Origin: Pinus tabuliformis
Lineage: Eukaryota > Streptophyta > Pinopsida > Pinales > Pinaceae
Length of the DNA stretch: 64,000 nt
Direction of reading: 5' to 3'
Assembly (NCBI GenBank): GCA_031772625.1
Contig: CM062816.1
Location: forward strand, 1,668,125,385 to 1,668,189,384
Of the stretch, positions 54,781-64,000 are shown piece by piece. The notes under the pieces were generated by a model. The model searched no databases. It was not told the origin of the DNA and saw only the letters and a program-made list of their open reading frames with translations. The first letter of the stretch is position 1. The number at the start of each line of letters is the position of its first letter. The position numbers and the translations under genes are program-made.

Positions 54781-55660
54781 GAAGTCCAGCCTTAAAAAAT
54801 AGTTTGAAATGATAGACTTAGGAAACTTGCATTATTTTCTTGGTCTTCAAGTCTTGCAATCCAAGGAAAGTATTTCCCTTTCCCAGCCCAAGTATTCCTA
54901 TGATCTTCTATGCCACTTTCTCATGGAAGACTGTAAGCAAACCCCTTATCCCTTTCAGTCTGGAGCCAAACTTTTAGTCACTTGCACTTCCCCTGAAGTT
55001 GATGCTACCTTATACCATCAGCTTGTAGGAAAACTTGTGTATCTGACCCATACCCATCCTGACCTTTGTTTTGTTGTTGGACTTATTGCTCGGTTTATGC
55101 AAAACCCACATGAAATTCATTGAAAAGCAGCTAAAAGAATACTTCATTATGCTCGAGGTACAATTCAGTTTGGGATTCATTACAGTGCAGAAGCATCTTC
55201 TCTATTGGTTGGTTTCACTGATTTTGATTGGGTTGGTGACCTTGATGTTCAGAATTCTACTGCAGGTTATGTCTTCACTCTTGGTTCTAGAACTATTACA
55301 TGGGCTTGCAAGAAACAAAGTTTCATTTTTCTTTCTTCAATAGAAGCAGAGTATCGTGGCACCTTAGAAGCTAGTAAGGAAACCCTGTGGCTTCGTCAGA
55401 TCCTGTCAAATTTTGGCTTTCAGCAATAGTATCTGACTACACTTTGGTGTGATAATCAAAGTGCCATTCAACTATGCATAGATCCAGTCCAACATCAACG
55501 AAACAAACACATTGAACTACACATGCACTTCATCAGAAAGCCCATTCATGACCATGTTCTTGAAGTGTAATATTGTTCAACCGATGATCAAGTTGTAGAC
55601 ATCTTTACAAAGGCTCTCATAGAGGTGAAGTTTACTAAACTTTGATTTATGGTTGGAGTT
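54781..55660 (+). pseudogene. Copia element C: RT end and RNase H
   Basis: DLGNLHYFLGLQVLQSKESI and LSQPKYSYDLL (54815-54915) are the end of the copia RT; the active-site box is missing because the element is cut at 54780. YHQLVGKLVYLTHTHPDLCF follows. A TGA at 55121-55123 replaces Trp of HWKAAKRIL. RNase H is readable across three frames: GFTDFDWVGD (Asp), STAGYVFTLGSRTITWACKK, SSIEAEYRG (Glu), LWCDNQSAI (Asp) and RNKHIELHMHFIRK (Asp to His). QVVDIFTKAL and a purine tract (TTAAGGGGGGA, 55758-55768) lead into the 3' LTR. Confidence 0.9.
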
Positions 55661-55768
55661 CAGGAAGTTGTCACTAAGGGGGGATACGATTTAATTCCTC
55701 CTTCCTTCTCCTACTGTGTCATATTTGTACATCCTTCAATCCTATCCCAAGTTGTTCTTAAGGGGGGA

Positions 55769-56186
55769 TGTTAGGATATTCCAACACATAGGAAATAGTT
55801 AAGTATAACTTGGTCTAGTGTAGAGTTAGGTAAAGTGTGTTTCTTTACTATGTACTTTTGTAAATTACAATCCGTAGTCACGATATGTTCTAGACATGAA
55901 TTGATCCGACGGTTCATTATCTCCTCAATATTATTGACACTTGATCTCTATTTAAAGAGCATGGAGGGTCATTTGTAAGGTGACCATTCATGAGAGAAGC
56001 TTATGTAAATTTTATTTCATTTATTAATAAATTTCCTGAAGTGGTCGCATTGGCTCAAGTCATGGATTGTTTCCCTCTTTGAGGGTTTTCACCACGTCAA
56101 GAATACTGGTGTATTGATCTGTGATCTGTTTGTGAGTGGTGTCCTTTGGTGTTCTATCTGAGGAACTTACCCTGTAAATTCCTACA
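55769..56186 (+). repeat. 3' LTR of copia element C (418 bp)
   Basis: TGTTAGGATATTCC... to ...TGTAAATTCCTACA, directly after the polypurine tract. It contains a TATTTAAA box (about 55951) and A-rich polyadenylation-type sequence (AATTTTATTTCATTTATTAATAAA, in pieces, about 56008-56030). No second LTR copy is in the window, so the 5' end of this element has been lost in the rearrangement at 54780. Confidence 0.85.
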
Positions 56187-56361
56187 TGGGGGTAGGTAGG
56201 AGCGAGAGGGGCTATATTTATCCCCGATGGAAAAGTTGATTTTTTTTTTGCATGGGTCCGAGATTCACCTCAAACAATTAGGTGGAAGAATTAGGGCTAT
56301 GGCAAGGGCTCAAGTTGGTAGCAACTAAGGGAATCCTCCATTTAAGTGTCTTTGGACTATT

Positions 56362-56692
56362 AGGTCCATATAATACTAGTGTATTCCCTTATTATTATTT
56401 TCATTGTAGCCTTTAATGTTATTTTTGTGCCCATGTTATCCCCATATTATTATTATTATGCCCCATAGAAGCCCACTATTGTTATTGTTGTGCCCTTACA
56501 TTATTATTGTTATGTCGGCTCTGATTATATTGTGACCCATTAGACTCCTATATATATAAAGGAGGTCTTGTTATTTGTATCATCCAATAATTGTTAATTT
56601 GTGCAATGTAAAGGAGTTTTGCCCCTTGAAGAGGCTAATTTTGAAGTCGTTGACCTATCTTTTCTTCTATTTTGCGAGCTGGTTGCATAACA
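56362..56692 (+). repeat. 5' LTR of the gypsy element
   Basis: Similar to 61869-62199. The aligned core is 56377-56692 and 61884-62199 (both 316 bp), ending GGTTGCATAACA. It contains a TATA box (CCTATATATATAAAGGAGG in part, 56549-56566). Similarity extends ~15 bp left of the core, so the exact start is uncertain. Confidence 0.88.
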
Positions 56693-56694
56693 TT

Positions 56695-56712
56695 TAGTAT
56701 CAGAGCTTTGGA
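56695..56712 (+). promoter_or_regulatory. Primer-binding site (tRNA-Met type)
   Basis: TAGTATCAGAGCTTTGG lies 2 bp after the LTR end. It matches the TGGTATCAGAGC complement of the initiator tRNA-Met 3' end used by most plant LTR elements, with G-to-A at the second base. Confidence 0.88.
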
Positions 56713-57373
56713 TTCTAGGGTTTTGCTGATCCAAATAGGTCATAATGGAATTTTCGCTATAGATTTTGTTCTACAATGTTTCAAAAGCTGAAATTAAAAT
56801 GCATTTGAGCCGAAATCTTGATGTACCTCGGGTCTAAATTTCAAACCTTTTTCTCGCTATATTTTTGGAGATATGATCCAAAGAAGTTAGGGTTTTTGCA
56901 TGCTCCTGAATTACATCCCAAATAGGTGACCTTGGGAAAATTATCATAACTTTATCTCTGAGCATCAGATTAAAATTTCGTAAGAATTTAAAGAAAGAAG
57001 AAGGACTGTAACTTTCTGTGTATCATTTTCAGGTCCGAAGATTGAAACAATGACATGTGAAAGGTCGTACAATTTCGCTCTACTGAACCAATATATAATC
57101 AAGTCATCATGGGATATTTGACATAACTCTCCCTTGAAGAATCCAATATTGATCAGAATGGTGGGGTTAGAAAGAGGACTCAAAGGGCTACCATAGAACA
57201 AAATTTCAGACCTTGGAGATATGAAATTATAGAGATACAATAGATTCAATATCTAACTCCTACAAAATAAAAAATGTGTGTAGTTTTTTGTTTTTAAATT
57301 TGCATAAGTTTGGTTTGAAAAATTAGTTTGAAGTGATTCAAAGGGCATAGTGAGGCGTAATTATCATTAATTG

Positions 57374-58500
57374 ATGCCCCAAAGAATGAAAATGGAAACA
57401 CCTACTAAGCAACCTGAAAGCTCTACCATGATTCATGAAGAAGAGGAAGAAATGCAACATGATATATCAAAATTATGAGACCAAGTGCAACAATTTTCAC
57501 TCTCACAAAAAGTAACAAAATCTAAGATGGATGGTTTAAAGAAAGGCATGGAAGCTAAGATGAATGGCATGGAAGCTAAAATGGATGGCATGGAAGCTAA
57601 TATGGATGGTATAGAAGCAAAACTTAAAGGCAACATGGAAGATTTGAAGATATATTTGACAAAATTGCTACAAGAAATGTTTAGTAATGGTGAAAGGGTA
57701 GTAAAGGAAACTCATGATGAGAACAAAATAAATGTTAATCATGATTTCATAGACTCTAACATTGGATTGAAGACCCACCATGTTCCAAATATCGATATGG
57801 GGAAGTTTGATGGCAAGGATACCATAACATGGATACTATAGATGGAGCAATATTTCAATCTCGATAATGTGCAAAACACACAAAAGGTACGCATTGCAAC
57901 TTTATATTTGGAACCCAATCAGTTTGTATGGTATCGATGGATTTTCTCTCATAAACAAATTAACACTTGGGCAATTTTTACGGAAGAAATGATAGCACAT
58001 TATGAGGATACAAAAAGTAACAACTTTTTAAAGCCAATTGATAAATCTCAAACAAAAGCGTTCAATGGTGGAGCACATTGAGGACTTCCAAAAATTGAAT
58101 ATAAGGGTAAAATATATTCCAGAGGAGAATAGGATTGATGTGTTCATAGGAACTTTAAAGGATAACATCGAACATGAGGTTCGCCTTTGGGAACCAGATT
58201 CATTGGAAAAGACATTCAGGTTCGCAAAAAAAACTGAAAGAAACATTATGGCAACAAGGAAGCCTACCACTCACAACTATAAAGATGGAAGTGTTGTTAG
58301 CCCTAGCCTTCCACATCCTATAAGGTTTACACCATAACAATTGGAAGAAAAAAGAGCAAAAGGGCTTTGTTACGGTTGTGATAGAAAATACACTAAAGGT
58401 CATAAGTGTGCTGAGAAGAAATTATTTTACATAGATTGTGAACAGGAGAAGAAAAGGAACAAGAAACGTCAAAAGAAGAGGATATACACTAGGAACAAAC
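57374..58500 (+). pseudogene. Gypsy gag with coiled-coil repeats and zinc knuckle
   Basis: From ATG 57374 the frame reads MPQRMKMETP..., stops at 57476 and continues to 57841. Residues from 57525 to 57640 contain a 7-residue-type repeat (KMDGMEA, KMNGMEA, NMDGIEA) that should form a coiled coil. After a stop at 57839 comes the capsid-like part (MEQYFNLDNVQNTQKVRIAT, about 57842) and, after a frameshift near 58040, IEDFQKLNIRVKYIPEENRI. The zinc knuckle is CYGCDRKYTKGHKC (about 58370-58412), complete. A basic end follows. Confidence 0.88.
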
Positions 58501-58516
58501 CCTAGAGAAAGAAGAA

Positions 58517-58860
58517 ATGAATCCAACCATATCTTTTAATGCATTGGCCAGAATTACCGCTCCTCAAACTCTCAAGATAGAAGGACATATCAAGAAGAAA
58601 AAGGTAATAGTGTTGATTGATTCAGGAAATACCCACAATTTTATTCATTGTAAGATATCCAAGGAATTGAATTTATTCCTACATCGAGCACCAGAGTAGT
58701 GTCAAATGATGGTTTCAAATGGAGGAACCATAAATTGCTCTGGAAAGTGCCCTAATATCAAGCTATCCATGCGAGAATATGTATTGAATATTTCAATGCT
58801 TTCCATTCCAATGGGTGGTGTTGATGTTGTACTAGGAGTCTAATGGCTACAAACTTTGGG
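58517..58860 (+). pseudogene. Gypsy protease domain
   Basis: MNPTISFNALARI and LKIEGHIKKKKVIVLIDSGN, THNFIH (58517-58660) carry the retropepsin active site D-S-G intact (DSGNTHNFI). A stop at 58697 and further changes interrupt the second half (VLNISMLSIPMGGVDVVLGV, about 58788-58842, ends in a TAA where Trp is usual). Confidence 0.88.
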
Positions 58861-59049
58861 TACGATAGCTTTTAATTTTCAAGAACTTTTCTTGATTTTT
58901 TTTCGGAAGGAAATAAAGTTAAATTAAGGTGTATTGCAGGGAAACTGGGAAAGATAATCAGCTCTAACAACATGACAAAGCTTCTAAAGAAATAACAACA
59001 AGTCATAATTGCACAATTATGTTCGCTAGAGGTTCCCACATCGAAATCA

Positions 59050-59960
59050 TCTATTTCTCCAAATCTCCAAAACGTGTTGGACAATCATTCCAAGGTATTT
59101 GAGACTCCCAAAGGCCTCCAACCTATTCGTGATCATGATCATGCTATTCATTTGATTCCAGGAAGTGTTCCTCCAAACATCAGGCCTTACAGATATCCTT
59201 ATTCCCAAAAGAGTGAAATTGAACGCATGGTTGCCGAAATGATAGAGGCTAGTATAATTCAACCTAGTCAAAGTTATTTCTCTGCTCTAGTAGTATTGGT
59301 GCACAAGAAGGATGGATCATGGTGCATGTGTCCAAATTTTAGGGAGCTCAACAAGCTCACTATTAAAGATGAATTTCCCATTCCTGTCATTGATGAATTA
59401 TTGGATGAATTGCGTGGATCAATTTACTTCACCAATTTGGATCTTCGTTCAGGATATCATCAATTCAGAATGAAGACTGAAGGCATTCCAAAAACAACAT
59501 TTAGAACTCATGAGGGTCATTATGAATTCTTGGTCATGCCTTTTGGCCTTACTAATGCACCTTCTACATTTCAAAGTTTGATGAATTCCATTTTCAAACC
59601 CTTCCTTAGAAAATTTGTGTTAGTATTTTTTGATGATATACTAATCTACAACAAGTCTTGGAAAGATCATGTTCAACATGTTGGCAGGGTGATCAAACTA
59701 TTGGAGGAGAAAAAATTATATGAAAAAACCTCCAAATGTTTCTTTGGAGTACAAGAGGTGGAATATCTGGGTCATATTGTATCTCATGAAGGTGTTAAGG
59801 TAGACCCTAGAAAAATTAAAGCCATTAAGGAATGCAAAATCCCCACATCCATAAAGCATCTGTGAGGATTTCTTGGGTTGACAGAGTATTATCGCAAGTT
59901 TGTTAAGAATTATGGGAGAATAACATCACCTATAACAACATTATTGAAGAAAGATACATT
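59050..59960 (+). pseudogene. Gypsy reverse transcriptase
   Basis: Open at 59074-59865. In order: DHDHAIHLIPGSVPPNIRPY, KDGSWCMCPNFRELNKLTIK, FTNLDLRSGYHQFRM (first Asp), HEGHYEFLVMPFGLTNAPST, then the active-site box VFFDDILIY (Asp-Asp intact), and EYLGHIVSHEGVKVD. A TGA at 59863 replaces Arg/Lys in the LRGFLGL segment and the frame then continues ([15 protein letters not shown]). The catalytic residues are all present; the domain is the best preserved of the element. Confidence 0.92.
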
Positions 59961-60460
59961 TTCATGGACTCCATAAGCAACAAAGATCTTTGAACATCTT
60001 ATAGAGGCAATGTTCCAAGCACCCATCTTAGCTACGCCAGACTTCACAAAAACCTTTATTGTGGAATTTGATGCCTCAGGAAATGGAATTGGTGTTGTTT
60101 TAATGCAAGAAGAAAGACCCATTTCTTTCAAAAGTCATCCATTCAAAGGAAAGTATTTACACAAAGCTATTTATGAGAAAGAAATGCTGGCAATACTACA
60201 TGCACTTAAGAAATGGAGACCTTACCTAATGGGAAGACACTTCAAGACAAAAAGAGATCATGATAGTATTAAATACTTTTTAGAACAAAGACTATCTTCA
60301 GAAGAGCAGAAAAAATGGCTCACAAAGATGTTAGGTTATGGCTTTGAAATCATCTACAAAAAAGGGAACAAAATGTTGTTGCAAATGCACTCTCAAGAAA
60401 GGATGAGGATGTGGAAGAATTGTTTTGCACCATTTATATTATCCAATCAGATTAGATAAA
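59961..60460 (+). pseudogene. Gypsy RNase H domain
   Basis: APILATPDFTKTFIVEFDAS (first Asp), NGIGVVLMQEERPISFKSH, YEKEMLAIL (Glu) and KRDHDSIKYFLEQRLSSEEQ (Asp) give the retroviral-type RNase H of gypsy elements. KWLTKMLGYGFEIIYKKGNK leads to the end; the NxxADALSR motif has shifted frame (MLLQMHSQERM for NVVADALSR). Confidence 0.9.
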
Positions 60461-61560
60461 TGAAGCAAGGGATGAATGGAAGAATGACGAAGAAGTGTGG
60501 GAACTCATTCAAAAGTTACAACAAGATCCCATTACGTATGATACATTTAGCTGGAAAAATGATTCGTTATGGTATAAAGATCGCTTATACCTTTGTAAGA
60601 ATTCCCATCTCAAACAAAAGATTCTTATGGAATTGCACACCTGTCCCTTAGGAGGGCACTCAGGATTTCTAAAAAATTACCACAGGGTTAAGAAGGAATT
60701 TGTTTGGGATGGGCTTAAATCTGATATTCAAAAGTTTGTGGCAGAATGTTTGGTTTTCCAACAGTCCATTCCAAGTCAATGTTGGGCAGAGGTTTCAATG
60801 GATTTTATCGCAAGTTTTCCCAAGTCCGAAGGAAAGAGTGTCATCATGGTGGTAGTTGATATACGTACCAAGTGTGCACACTTTTGTGCATTATCTCATC
60901 CATTTAAATCCAGTACAGTTGCTACTACATTTATGGAAACAGTTCAAAAGCTACATGGAAACCCAAAGATTATTATAAGCGTCAAAGATCCCATTTTCAC
61001 TGGAAATTTTTGGACAAAATTATTTTCTTGTCTGGGTACTTAGTTAGCTCATAGCTCATCTTATCATCCTCAATCTGATGGGAAAATTGAGATAGTAAAC
61101 AAATGCTTGGAAGGATATCTTCATTGCTTTGTATCTGATAAATAAACACAATGGGTCAAATGGTTGTCTATGATTGAATGGTGGTATAACACTTCTTTCC
61201 ATACTGCAACAAAAATGACCCCATTTATGGCACTTTATGGATATCATCCACCATCCATCACATCATATTTAAGAGAAAAATCTAAGGTTCAAGGAGTGGA
61301 ATATCACATCAAGCATCAATAACAAGTTCTCCAAATCTTAAACGATAACCTCACTTTGGCATAGAATAGAATGAAACAGTAGGCAGATCAACATCGCAGC
61401 AAAAGAAGTTTTGATGTAGGTGACTAGGTATTTCTACGGCTACAACCATACAAACAAATGTCCCTCAAGCAAGCTAATAAGGATAATAAATTATCACCAA
61501 AGTATTATGGTCCGTACAAGGTGTTGCAAAAGATTGGTACTATGGCCTACAAATTGTAGC
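60461..61560 (+). pseudogene. Gypsy integrase
   Basis: An integrase with an H2C2 zinc-binding part: HTCPLGGHSGFLKNYHRVKK, then FVAECLVFQQ, where the second Cys of C-x2-C is Phe. About 40 residues linking zinc finger and core are missing (CLVFQQSIPSQCWAEVSMDF). The core has D (SMDFIAS), D (SVKDPIFTGNFW) and E (HPQSDGKIEIVNKC), so all three acids remain. Stops interrupt at about 61042, 61141, 61321 and later. The GD-[V]FLRLQPYKQMSLK motif is at about 61420-61470. Confidence 0.9.
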
Positions 61561-61850
61561 TTCTTGCAGCTTCCCGTGTGCACCCACTTTTCCATGTTTC
61601 ATGCTTAAATAAGGTTATAGGTGACAAGCTCCCAGTTCAAAAAATACTGCCAGAACTTGACGAGGAAGAAAAAACCATATTGGAACTTGAAGCAGTCATA
61701 GAAACAAGAACTTGACAGCTATGAAATCAATGAATTTCAGAGTCTCTAATCAAGTGGAAGAACTTACCCGCTAAAGATTCCACATGGGAGGATAAGAATT
61801 TTATACTGAAGCATCTAGAACCACTCAAGCGTTGAGGAAAACACTTATTT
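61561..61850 (+). pseudogene. Integrase C-terminal chromodomain remnant
   Basis: RVHPLFHVSCLNKVIGDKLP (about 61580-61640) is the conserved segment before the chromodomain of plant chromoviruses. ESLIKWKNLPAKDSTWEDKN (about 61738-61798) corresponds to the chromodomain core VLVKWKGLPxxEATWE. Stops lie between the two parts. Chromodomains steer insertion to particular chromatin, usually heterochromatin. Confidence 0.85.
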
Positions 61851-61868
61851 GAAGGAGAGGGGCAAGCT

Positions 61869-62199
61869 ACGTCCCTACAATACTGGTGTATTCCCTTATT
61901 AGTATTGTCATTGTATCCCTTATTGTTATTGTTGTGCCCATGTTGTCCCCATATTGTTATTATTGTGCCCCATAGAATCCCACTATTGTTATTGTTGTGC
62001 CCTTACATTATTATTGTTATGTCAGCTCTGATTATATTGTGACCCATTAGACTCCTATATATAAAAAGGAGGTCTTGTCATTTGTATCATCCAAGAATTG
62101 TTCATTTGTGTAATGTAAAGGAGGTTTCCGCCTCAAAGAGGCTGATTTTGAAGTCGTTGATCCATCTTTTCCTTTATTTTGTGAGTTGGTTGCATAACA
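61869..62199 (+). repeat. 3' LTR of the gypsy element
   Basis: The partner of 56362-56692, following a purine tract. It includes TATTGTTATTGTTGTGCCC-type repeats (three variants between about 61925 and 62010) and ends TGCATAACA at 62199. Compared with the 5' LTR I count about 30 differences in 316 aligned positions. Confidence 0.9.
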
Positions 62200-62755
62200 T
62201 GGAGACTCTCTAATTACAACTAAAAAATGTATCAAATTGAATCATTGCAAGGACCTGTTGTAATGTTCAACAACCCCCATTTTAATATATAATAATTTTC
62301 CTATGAAATTTATTATATTAAAATAGGAACCCTTTAGCTTTAAAAAGCATTTGATTTTACTTCCTTAAAAAAACAAAAAATATAAAAATAGAAAATCAAC
62401 GTAAAAAAATGTTAATAAAATCCTATAATCAAAGTTTAATACTTAGGTTTTTTAATTAAAACCCAAGTCTTAAGCCCTGATTATCCAAAAAAAAAACAAA
62501 TTTTAATAGCCCCCAAGACCAAGACTATACTTAGGCTTTATAAAACCTCAAGTATTAGAAAATATGGTTTAATTAAAAAAACAAAATAATCGAAGTTTTT
62601 TTATTCCCAAAGGTCGTATATTTATAAACTCCGACTCATCCTACTTCCTGCATCGCAAAATTTCTAAAGTCTAAGTCTCCCCCACATCGAAAATAAACAA
62701 AGTTTCATAAAGAAAAGACCCCTCTGCTAACTCCATTACGATTGCAATATAAACC
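62200..62755. other. AT-rich, no gene
   Basis: A/T-rich flank of the gypsy element with short poly(A) runs. No ORF, RNA or repeat recognised. Confidence 0.6.
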
Positions 62756-63860
62756 GGACCTGCAGGGATTATTCAATACAATTCATTAAAATCCCGCGTT
62801 CGTGACTATCACAAAAGTTCCAAAAAACTTAAGTCTTAACCTTAACTCCATTGTGATTGTGATTAGGCCAGACTCGACGGGAAAATCAACTGCACTTCAT
62901 TAAAATCTTGCATCCATGCAATCACAAGAACCATTTCCCAAGTCCCGCTACATATCTCTTTTGCGATATGCGATAAAGCCCCGGACTCGACAGGATTATC
63001 CACTGTAGTTCATAAAACCCCCACATATGTGACTATCGCAAAAGGTTCCAAAAATCTTAAGTCCATACTTCAACCTTATCTTGATTGCGATTTGCGATTA
63101 AGCTCAGACCCGAAGGGATTATAAAATTCATTCCATAAATCCCCCCTGTCCGGAGCTATCGAAGTTTCCAAAAGTCCATGCCCCACTACCTACGCTGACT
63201 GGCGATTACGATTAGTCTTGCTGAGCTCTGATTGTGATACGAAATAAAGCTCGGACCTGATGGGATTATTAACTCCAATTCATAAATACCCCTTGTCTGT
63301 AAAATCACAAAAATCACTGTCTTAAACTTTTCGCATGCGATTGCTATTTGGGATAATCCCTGGACCTGATAAAAAATTATATGTCAATTCATAAAAATAT
63401 CGCATCCGTGGCTATCATAGTTCTTTTAGCCATGCCTCTTATTCCAAAGACTCTTGCCAAATGCGATTGTGATATCCTTCCTCATGCCGATTGTGATATG
63501 ACGTCATTTGTGATATCATACTCCACATCATCTGCCACGCAATTGCCATGTCATAGTGATGACACCATCAAGTCATCCCTTATGTCATCCCGTAGATCAC
63601 AAATAACAAATATTTCAATATTGTTGGTGTTGTATCACTTCGTTATTGCGATATGCAATATATCCAGACCCAACGGGATTATACAATGCAATCCATATTC
63701 CTGCATCCATGCAATCGCAAAAATCACAGACCTTAAGCCATTTCTCCTCTGCCCATTCCAATTGTGATTTGGTCTTATTCGGATTTTCATCTATTTCAAT
63801 AGGGATTCTCCTTGCTTCAAATATGACAATAATTCAACTCTCGGCCTAAAAAGCAATTGT
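62756..63860. repeat. Degenerate satellite, ~110-137-bp units
   Basis: GGACCTGNNGGGATTAT-type words recur at 62756, 62870, 62993, 63116, 63253, 63362 and 63666, usually preceded by TTGCGATATGCGATAAAGC-type words and followed by AATTCATAAAA and CCCGCATCCATGCAATCGCA-type words. Spacing is 114, 123, 123, 137 and 109 bp, then a 304-bp interval with one or two damaged units. Units are heavily diverged. The 128-codon frame at 63381-63767 crosses units without any conserved protein pattern. Confidence 0.82.
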
Positions 63861-64000
63861 GATTTGCGATAAAACCATAAAATACACTTATCTTGTTACA
63901 TACCTCACTTCACATTCCTCTCCATGATGGTTGTGTTTGGATTTATTACGCTCTACGTTTTTATCCTGATTTCCTGCAAAACATGATTTGTTTCAAATAA

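Larger units (their letters stand above)
56362..62199 (+). mobile_element. Ty3/gypsy chromovirus, complete layout, decayed
   Basis: About 5.8 kb: 5' LTR, primer-binding site, gag with zinc knuckle, protease, RT, RNase H, integrase, a probable chromodomain, a purine tract (GAAGGAGAGGGGCAAG, about 61852) and 3' LTR. Domain order RT-RNase H-integrase defines Ty3/gypsy, and the C-terminal chromodomain puts it with plant chromoviruses. LTRs differ at about 30 of ~316 positions by eye, so it is an old copy. A possible target duplication (TGGAC left, TGGAG right) is imperfect. All coding domains are interrupted. Confidence 0.93.

Noticed and set aside
63381-63849. 128- and 67-codon ORFs
   Set aside because: They run across diverged satellite units; no conserved protein sequence is apparent.

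Overview
The window is repeat-rich, AT-rich nuclear DNA of a land plant, most likely a gymnosperm. Three observations support this. (1) There are decayed LINE, Ty1/copia, Ty3/gypsy chromovirus and pogo-type DNA transposon sequences with plant-type domain architectures. (2) A roughly 4.4 kb nuclear copy of plastid DNA keeps the order trnS-GCU, psbI, psbK, trnQ-UUG, chlB, matK, trnK 3' exon. chlB (light-independent protochlorophyllide reductase) is absent from angiosperm plastids but present in gymnosperms, ferns and bryophytes. (3) Insertions are nested in insertions and many stop codons have accumulated, as in slowly turning-over giant genomes. No intact host gene could be supported.

Layout. 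0-9 kb: three ~700-bp tandem repeats, a broken pogo/CENP-B-like transposase gene, then three ~800-bp tandem repeats into which an 1142-bp solo LTR has inserted with a TGGAC target duplication. 9-12.4 kb: local direct and tandem repeats and a small unassigned ORF. 13-14.3 kb: a LINE remnant with ORF1 but no ORF2. 15.1-19.5 kb: the plastid insertion. 21.3-28.6 kb: a near-complete minus-strand L1-type LINE. Its ORF1 (one premature stop) overlaps ORF2 by ATGA; its endonuclease is broken, its 1144-codon RT/RNase H frame is open, and its 5' region has two 118-bp monomers. 28.6-33.8 kb: AT-rich DNA with a foldback element, an AT microsatellite and a probable tRNA-derived SINE. 33.9-35.9 kb: a decayed, apparently intron-containing coding relic of unknown family. 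36.2-38.5 kb: a ~545-bp tandem array. 38.5-49.8 kb: a minus-strand copia element (A) inserted in that array. It is itself invaded by a non-autonomous copia relative (B, TGTGA target duplication) and by a 5'-truncated plus-strand LINE that split its primer-binding site. 51-53.4 kb: a minus-strand relic of an unusual transposase-like gene. 54-56.2 kb: a copia fragment whose gag/protease part is inverted relative to its RT/RNase H/LTR part. 56.4-62.2 kb: a gypsy chromovirus with both LTRs (~9-10% diverged by eye). 62.7-63.9 kb: a degenerate ~110-137-bp satellite.

The genes do not work together as a host system. The window is a layered record of transposition, and relative ages can be read from the nesting: 545-bp array, then copia A, then copia B and the LINE. 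The signals most worth follow-up are the ORF1/ORF2 ATGA overlap and 5' monomers of the LINE, the ORF1-only LINE, the unusual transposase-like relic at 51-53.4 kb, and the intron-bearing relic at 34-36 kb. All family calls were made by eye from protein motifs; no database search was run.
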